A DNA stretch of 64,000 bases from positions 26,957,047-27,021,046 of the forward strand of contig NC_135179.1 of NCBI RefSeq assembly GCF_041146795.1, read 5' to 3'. Every line of letters begins with the position of its first letter. Within the stretch, counting starts at the first letter, position 1. Made by a program: the position numbers and the translations under genes. The notes under the pieces were generated by a model. It did no database searches, was not told the DNA's origin, and worked only from the letters and a program-made list of their open reading frames with translations. Of this stretch, positions 61,201 through 64,000 are shown piece by piece. Origin of the DNA: Maylandia zebra. Its lineage: Eukaryota > Chordata > Actinopteri > Cichliformes > Cichlidae.

Positions 61201-62805
61201 TGTCCAAAGTATTAAAAATGGTTCTCTTTGCTGACGATACAAACATTTTTTGCTCTGGTGATGATCTGCAGAATTTATTGGAGGATATGACTAATGAAAT
61301 AAGTAAAGTGAAGTTCTGGCTTGATAAAAACAAATTATCACTAAATTTGAATAAATCTTAACTTATGTTATTTGGAAATAGTAGTTTAAATACAAATGCA
61401 AAGATTCTAATAAATGGTGTTGATATTGAAAGAGTCAGTGAAAATGCATTTCTGGGGGTAATAATAGATGAAAAACTTAACTGGAGAGCTCACGTAAGAT
61501 ATATTCATTCCAAAGTATCACGTAGCATTGCAATACTAAGCAAGGCAAAGCAAATATTCGACAGAACATCACTTCATATTCTATACTGATCACTGGTTTC
61601 ACCATACTTAAGCTATTGTGCAGAGGTCTGGGGCAACAACTATAAAACCACATTACATTCACTTTTTACTCTTTAAAAAAAAGCAATTCGAATCATCCAC
61701 AATGCAGGTTATAGGGAACATACAAACTCACTATTTTTGCAGTCTGAAATATTGAAAAGTTGACGATCTAGTGAAATTCCAAACAGCACAAATTCTATTC
61801 AAAGCAAAAAATAAAGAACTGCCAGGTAATATTCTGAGTATGTGTTTTTTTTGAACGAAGGAAGTTATAATTTAAGGGGTTTTTGTAACTTCAAAACAGG
61901 GACGTACTACGAGAAAAGGCTTTTGTGTTTCTGTTCAAGGAGTGAAACTATGGAACAAACTGAATATGAAATTAAAGCAATGTCCGAACATAAAACGGTT
62001 CAAAAAGAGTTATAAAAATATGATCTTCTCGAACTATAAAGAAAAGGAAAATATTGAAATTAAGTGAATGTCTCCATTTAAAAACAAACAAACAAACAAA
62101 AAACTCATGATGTGATATTATAGTATATAGTATATCAGAAATCTGTTCACTATTTTTATTACAAGTTATATCAGTAAGGAAGCTGACTAAATATTAACTG
62201 ATAATTTATGGCAAAGGGGTGGGATTAAATAAGTGTTTACTTCTTCCCACTCCCTTTCAACATGTAAATTAGAACATTTTGTATGTATTTTATATAGTAT
62301 TTTTTCTTTTCTTTTCTTTTCTAAATGTACCTGTATATTGTTCACATGTTGAAATAAATTACCAATCATATCACAATTAATGTTATAAAATATACAATGT
62401 TTAATTTTTTATGGAAATTAAAAATGCCTTTGGCAAAATGTCTACACTGTATATCAGTGAAGTCAAGATGCTTACCACGCATATTGAGAATAACTTCTAT
62501 CACAGTTCACTATACAAGTGCTCTTAAAAAGCACCTGCTGGTTATTTTGAGTAATGTAGTAAATGTTGGTAGGTACAATAAATGTAAAATTCTTGAATCT
62601 CTACAAAATGTTTTTCTGAGAGTTCAGCTGGTGTTACTCAAGAGTTTGTGGACTGAAATGTTTGAATTTCATTTCCATCTGTCACTCCTCTAGTCTGCTC
62701 TTGGCATGATGCAAATGGTGGAGGACACGCTCATTGAGCATGCTCACACAAAGCCTCTCCTCCCGAGCCAGCTGATTCGCTACAGAGAGGTGCAGGTTCC
62801 AGACG
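46294..62805 (+). CDS. ide: Insulin-degrading enzyme, 5' three quarters (nineteen exons)
   Basis: M16A zinc peptidase that degrades insulin, amyloid-beta and other small peptides in cytosol and mitochondria. Exons: 46294..46379, 48155..48339, 48917..49124, 49945..50114, 50886..51008, 52277..52389, 52577..52739, 53015..53107, 53247..53338, 53565..53645, 54516..54619, 55463..55565, 55662..55784, 56194..56276, 57093..57237 (15a), 59087..59197, 59286..59406, 60495..60586, 62694..62805; all phases agree. The zinc motif is inverted HxxEH at 104-108 (HFCEH), with [13 protein letters not shown] supplying the third ligand. The N-terminus (37 residues, basic, no acidic residue) looks like a mitochondrial presequence, and Met38 matches the second human start. 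Intron 13 has a GC donor. The gene runs off the right edge; the C-terminal quarter is absent. Confidence 0.96.
46380..48154 (+). other. ide intron 1
   Basis: 1.8-kb intron, GTGAGC...GCAG. The first part is CG-containing. From about 47600 to 48060 it holds a Tc1-like relic, and a (TTTA)n tract lies near 47206-47224. Confidence 0.6.
47600..48060 (+). mobile_element. Tc1-like transposon relic in ide intron 1
   Basis: The bases follow a Tc1-type transposase gene: a TGGAAGAACAAAATATTCTT... stretch where intact copies encode the Trp-x-x-Val-x-(Phe/Trp)-(Ser/Thr)-Asp-Glu block, then GTGATGAATCCAAATTTGAA and TGTTGGAGGCTATGTCATGG, where copies encode the Val-Met-Val-Trp segment. It is degenerate, with frameshifts. 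Confidence 0.5.
49125..49944 (+). other. ide intron 3
   Basis: 0.8-kb AT-rich intron, GTATGT...GTAG. No repeat or RNA gene recognised. Confidence 0.6.
50115..52276 (+). other. ide introns 4 and 5 (with exon 5 between)
   Basis: Two AT-rich introns of 0.8 and 1.3 kb flanking exon 5 (50886-51008). Intron 5 ends in a long T run before its CAG acceptor. A near-CTCF sequence (CCACCTGATGGCAG, 50566-50579) has one mismatch and is not called. Nothing else is recognised. Confidence 0.5.
53646..54515 (+). other. ide intron 10 with a dispersed-repeat fragment
   Basis: 0.87-kb intron. From about 53790 to 54240 it contains a GC-richer block (GTGCAGCTCCAAAGTGGAAC, GAGTCCAGCCCTTCC, GTTGAGGCGAGCCC) that I recall from a common fish retroelement. 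Family not assigned. The open frames here are repeat-derived. Confidence 0.5.
54620..55462 (+). other. ide intron 11
   Basis: 0.84-kb intron, GTCAGT...CCAG. Unremarkable AT-rich sequence. Confidence 0.6.
55785..56193 (+). other. ide intron 13, GC-AG type
   Basis: 409-bp intron whose donor is GCAAGT instead of GT. The exon must end after ATCAAG (55784) because the next exon resumes in frame with GACACTGCTATGAGC. The nearest GT, four bases on, would shift the frame. Confidence 0.85.
57868..58012 (+). CDS. ide: ide alternative exon 15b
   Basis: A 145-bp exon 631 bp downstream of exon 15a (57093-57237). It has exactly the same length and phase, an AG acceptor (CCATTAG) and a GTAAGT donor. It encodes [20 protein letters not shown] and then [20 protein letters not shown], paralogous to 15a ([20 protein letters not shown]). 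Human IDE has a known alternative exon 15b with similar residues, as far as I recall. Inclusion of one or the other changes about half of a 49-residue segment in the C-terminal half without shifting the frame. Using both would shift the frame, so the choice should be mutually exclusive. Confidence 0.9.
58013..59086 (+). other. ide intron between exons 15b and 16
   Basis: 1.07 kb, GTAAGT...GCAG. No repeat or gene recognised. It might hold splicing control elements for the 15a/15b choice. Confidence 0.5.
59407..60494 (+). other. ide intron 17
   Basis: 1.09-kb intron with a degenerate teleost SINE-like repeat at about 59615-59790 (GGTGCAGTAGTTGGCGCCAC, CTTTCTGTGTGGAGTTAGCA, CACAGTCCAAAGACATGCAT). 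The rest is unremarkable. Confidence 0.6.
60812..62373 (+). mobile_element. 5'-truncated LINE in ide intron 18
   Basis: One frame runs from 60816 to 61589 with in-frame stops at 61113, 61359 and 61587. It reads a non-LTR reverse transcriptase: [20 protein letters not shown] (catalytic Asp box 1), [37 protein letters not shown] (second Asp-Asp box), and [20 protein letters not shown]. Endonuclease and ORF1 are missing. The right end, near TGTTGAAATAAATTACCAAT, is typical of CR1/Rex-type 3' ends. Three stops and further lesions downstream show it is dead. I would place it in the jockey/CR1/L2 group. Confidence 0.8.
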
Positions 62806-64000
62806 GTAGGTCCTCTACTCCTCCAAACCACAAACACAGACGCACACACACGCACAGACACACACGCACACGCACACACATACAGATTAAGCACTGTAAA
62901 TCTTCATCTGCCAGTCATGACTGTCTCCACGGCGACCACGCAGATGGGTTCTTGTCCAACACTCTCGCCCTCGTCATCAGTGACGCCATCGTGTGTTTGT
63001 TGAAAAAAGACCTGATTGAATTCAGCATCCCACATTTACCTCAAAGGAACATAATGGTCACTGAGTGGAAATGGACGTCATTGGCTACAATACATACACA
63101 CCTCACTGTCAGCAGCTCAGACAATGAACACACACAGGCAAACCTGCGCTGCCTTTCAGATCACATTAGGAAAGCTGAATGATGTGGAGGCGAAAAGCAG
63201 AGCTATAAATTATACAGAAAATTATCAACGGTTTCCCTGTGACTCAAAGTCTACAATGAGAAACTCACATTTTCACACATCACATCAGTATTTTGAGTAT
63301 TCAAAGGATGCGTCCGACAGCAATGTTGAGCTATTGCTTGCTTCAGTGTGTGTGGAACTTTTGACATGTTAAGAACAATGTGAGAGGAGCTGTGGCTCGG
63401 TGCTCAGGGAGTGTCAGGTCCAGAGTGCTCAGTCAGCATGTGCATAAAGACACCTGCATTACTCAGCCTGCACTCGTCCTGCATTCAGAGCAGACTTGAT
63501 CACAGTGGATTTAAACAAACTAGAGTTATTGCTGTTGGCATTCAACGGGCTGTTTCTGTCTTATTGAAGTGTCCCCTGTCCTCTATCTGAACTGTGCTGG
63601 TTTTACTGTACAGTACTTATCTATGGCTCAAGCAATGTACTGAAGTTCAGCTGTAAAACTACAATGAAACAGCTCATGTGCTTTTTGTAGGAATTGCTTG
63701 TGCAAGTTTCTAATGCAGCACTGAAAGACCTGATTAAGTGTGCAGGGATGGATTGTATTAAGTTGTACAGCACAGCTGGTGAAATTCATTTCTAAGCTTA
63801 TCAGAGTTCATGAGTCAGTGGATTTTGGGTTAATGAAAAGGATTGTGCTTTAAATGACTTCAGATGGTTTTGCTCACTCACATGCCAAGTTTAGTTCTCA
63901 GCGTATCTCAGTGAGGTCCTGTTGAACCTTCACAGACCAAAAAGCAAAGCCAGAAGAATTACAGGTGCTCATATTTTTACATCTAGTCTTTCTCTTTCCT
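62806..64000 (+). other. ide intron 19, cut by the window edge
   Basis: Donor GTAGGT. It holds a short CA-rich stretch at 62833-62880. No exon of the remaining ide C-terminal part (e.g. the RGWFVYQQRN-type segment expected next) is visible before the end of the window. Confidence 0.6.

Overview
The window is a piece of a teleost fish genome, most likely a percomorph or cichlid-like species. The evidence is intron-rich vertebrate genes in an AT-rich background, long microsatellites, and many fish-type repeats: Tc1-like relics, hAT and Harbinger-like MITEs, a tRNA-derived SINE, and LTR and LINE fragments. No bacterial-type features (operons, CRISPR arrays, attachment sites) are present. Most open reading frames of 60-200 codons are chance frames or repeat fragments. 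The real genes were recovered by joining short exons.

Three protein-coding genes can be read exon by exon. (1) opn3 (encephalopsin), plus strand, 9564-18027, four coding exons, 388 codons. (2) kmo (kynurenine 3-monooxygenase), minus strand, 43696 down to 20019, fifteen coding exons, 471 codons. (3) ide (insulin-degrading enzyme), plus strand, from 46294 to beyond the right edge, nineteen constitutive coding exons in the window (about 769 codons, roughly three quarters of the protein) plus an alternative exon 15b. opn3 and kmo converge tail to tail, as in mammals. kmo and ide diverge head to head across about 2.6 kb that holds two good CTCF-type motifs in opposite orientation, an (AT)n array and a SINE-like relic. 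I see no shared pathway: opn3 is a photoreceptor GPCR, kmo a mitochondrial outer-membrane flavoprotein of tryptophan catabolism, and ide a zinc peptidase.

Region by region: 1-9.5 kb is the opn3 upstream region, with a Tc1 relic, perfect palindromes and unclassified repeats. 9.5-18 kb is opn3, with a Harbinger-like element and a second Tc1 relic in intron 2. 18-20 kb is the convergent intergenic stretch. 20-43.7 kb is kmo. Its 10.9 kb intron 6 holds a DDE-integrase DNA transposon with long inverted ends, into which a small Ty1/copia-type retrotransposon has inserted. The same intron holds LTR-like repeats, a GC-rich tandem/foldback array, a SINE and microsatellites. 43.7-46.3 kb is the kmo/ide intergenic region. 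46.3-64 kb is ide, with a 5'-truncated LINE in intron 18.

The points most worth a second look are the equal-length, same-phase exon pair 15a/15b in ide, a GC-AG intron in ide, upstream ORFs over the putative mitochondrial start of ide, the copia-in-DDE-transposon nest with a lost catalytic aspartate, and the CTCF-like motif pair. I found no clear evidence of an entirely new biological system.
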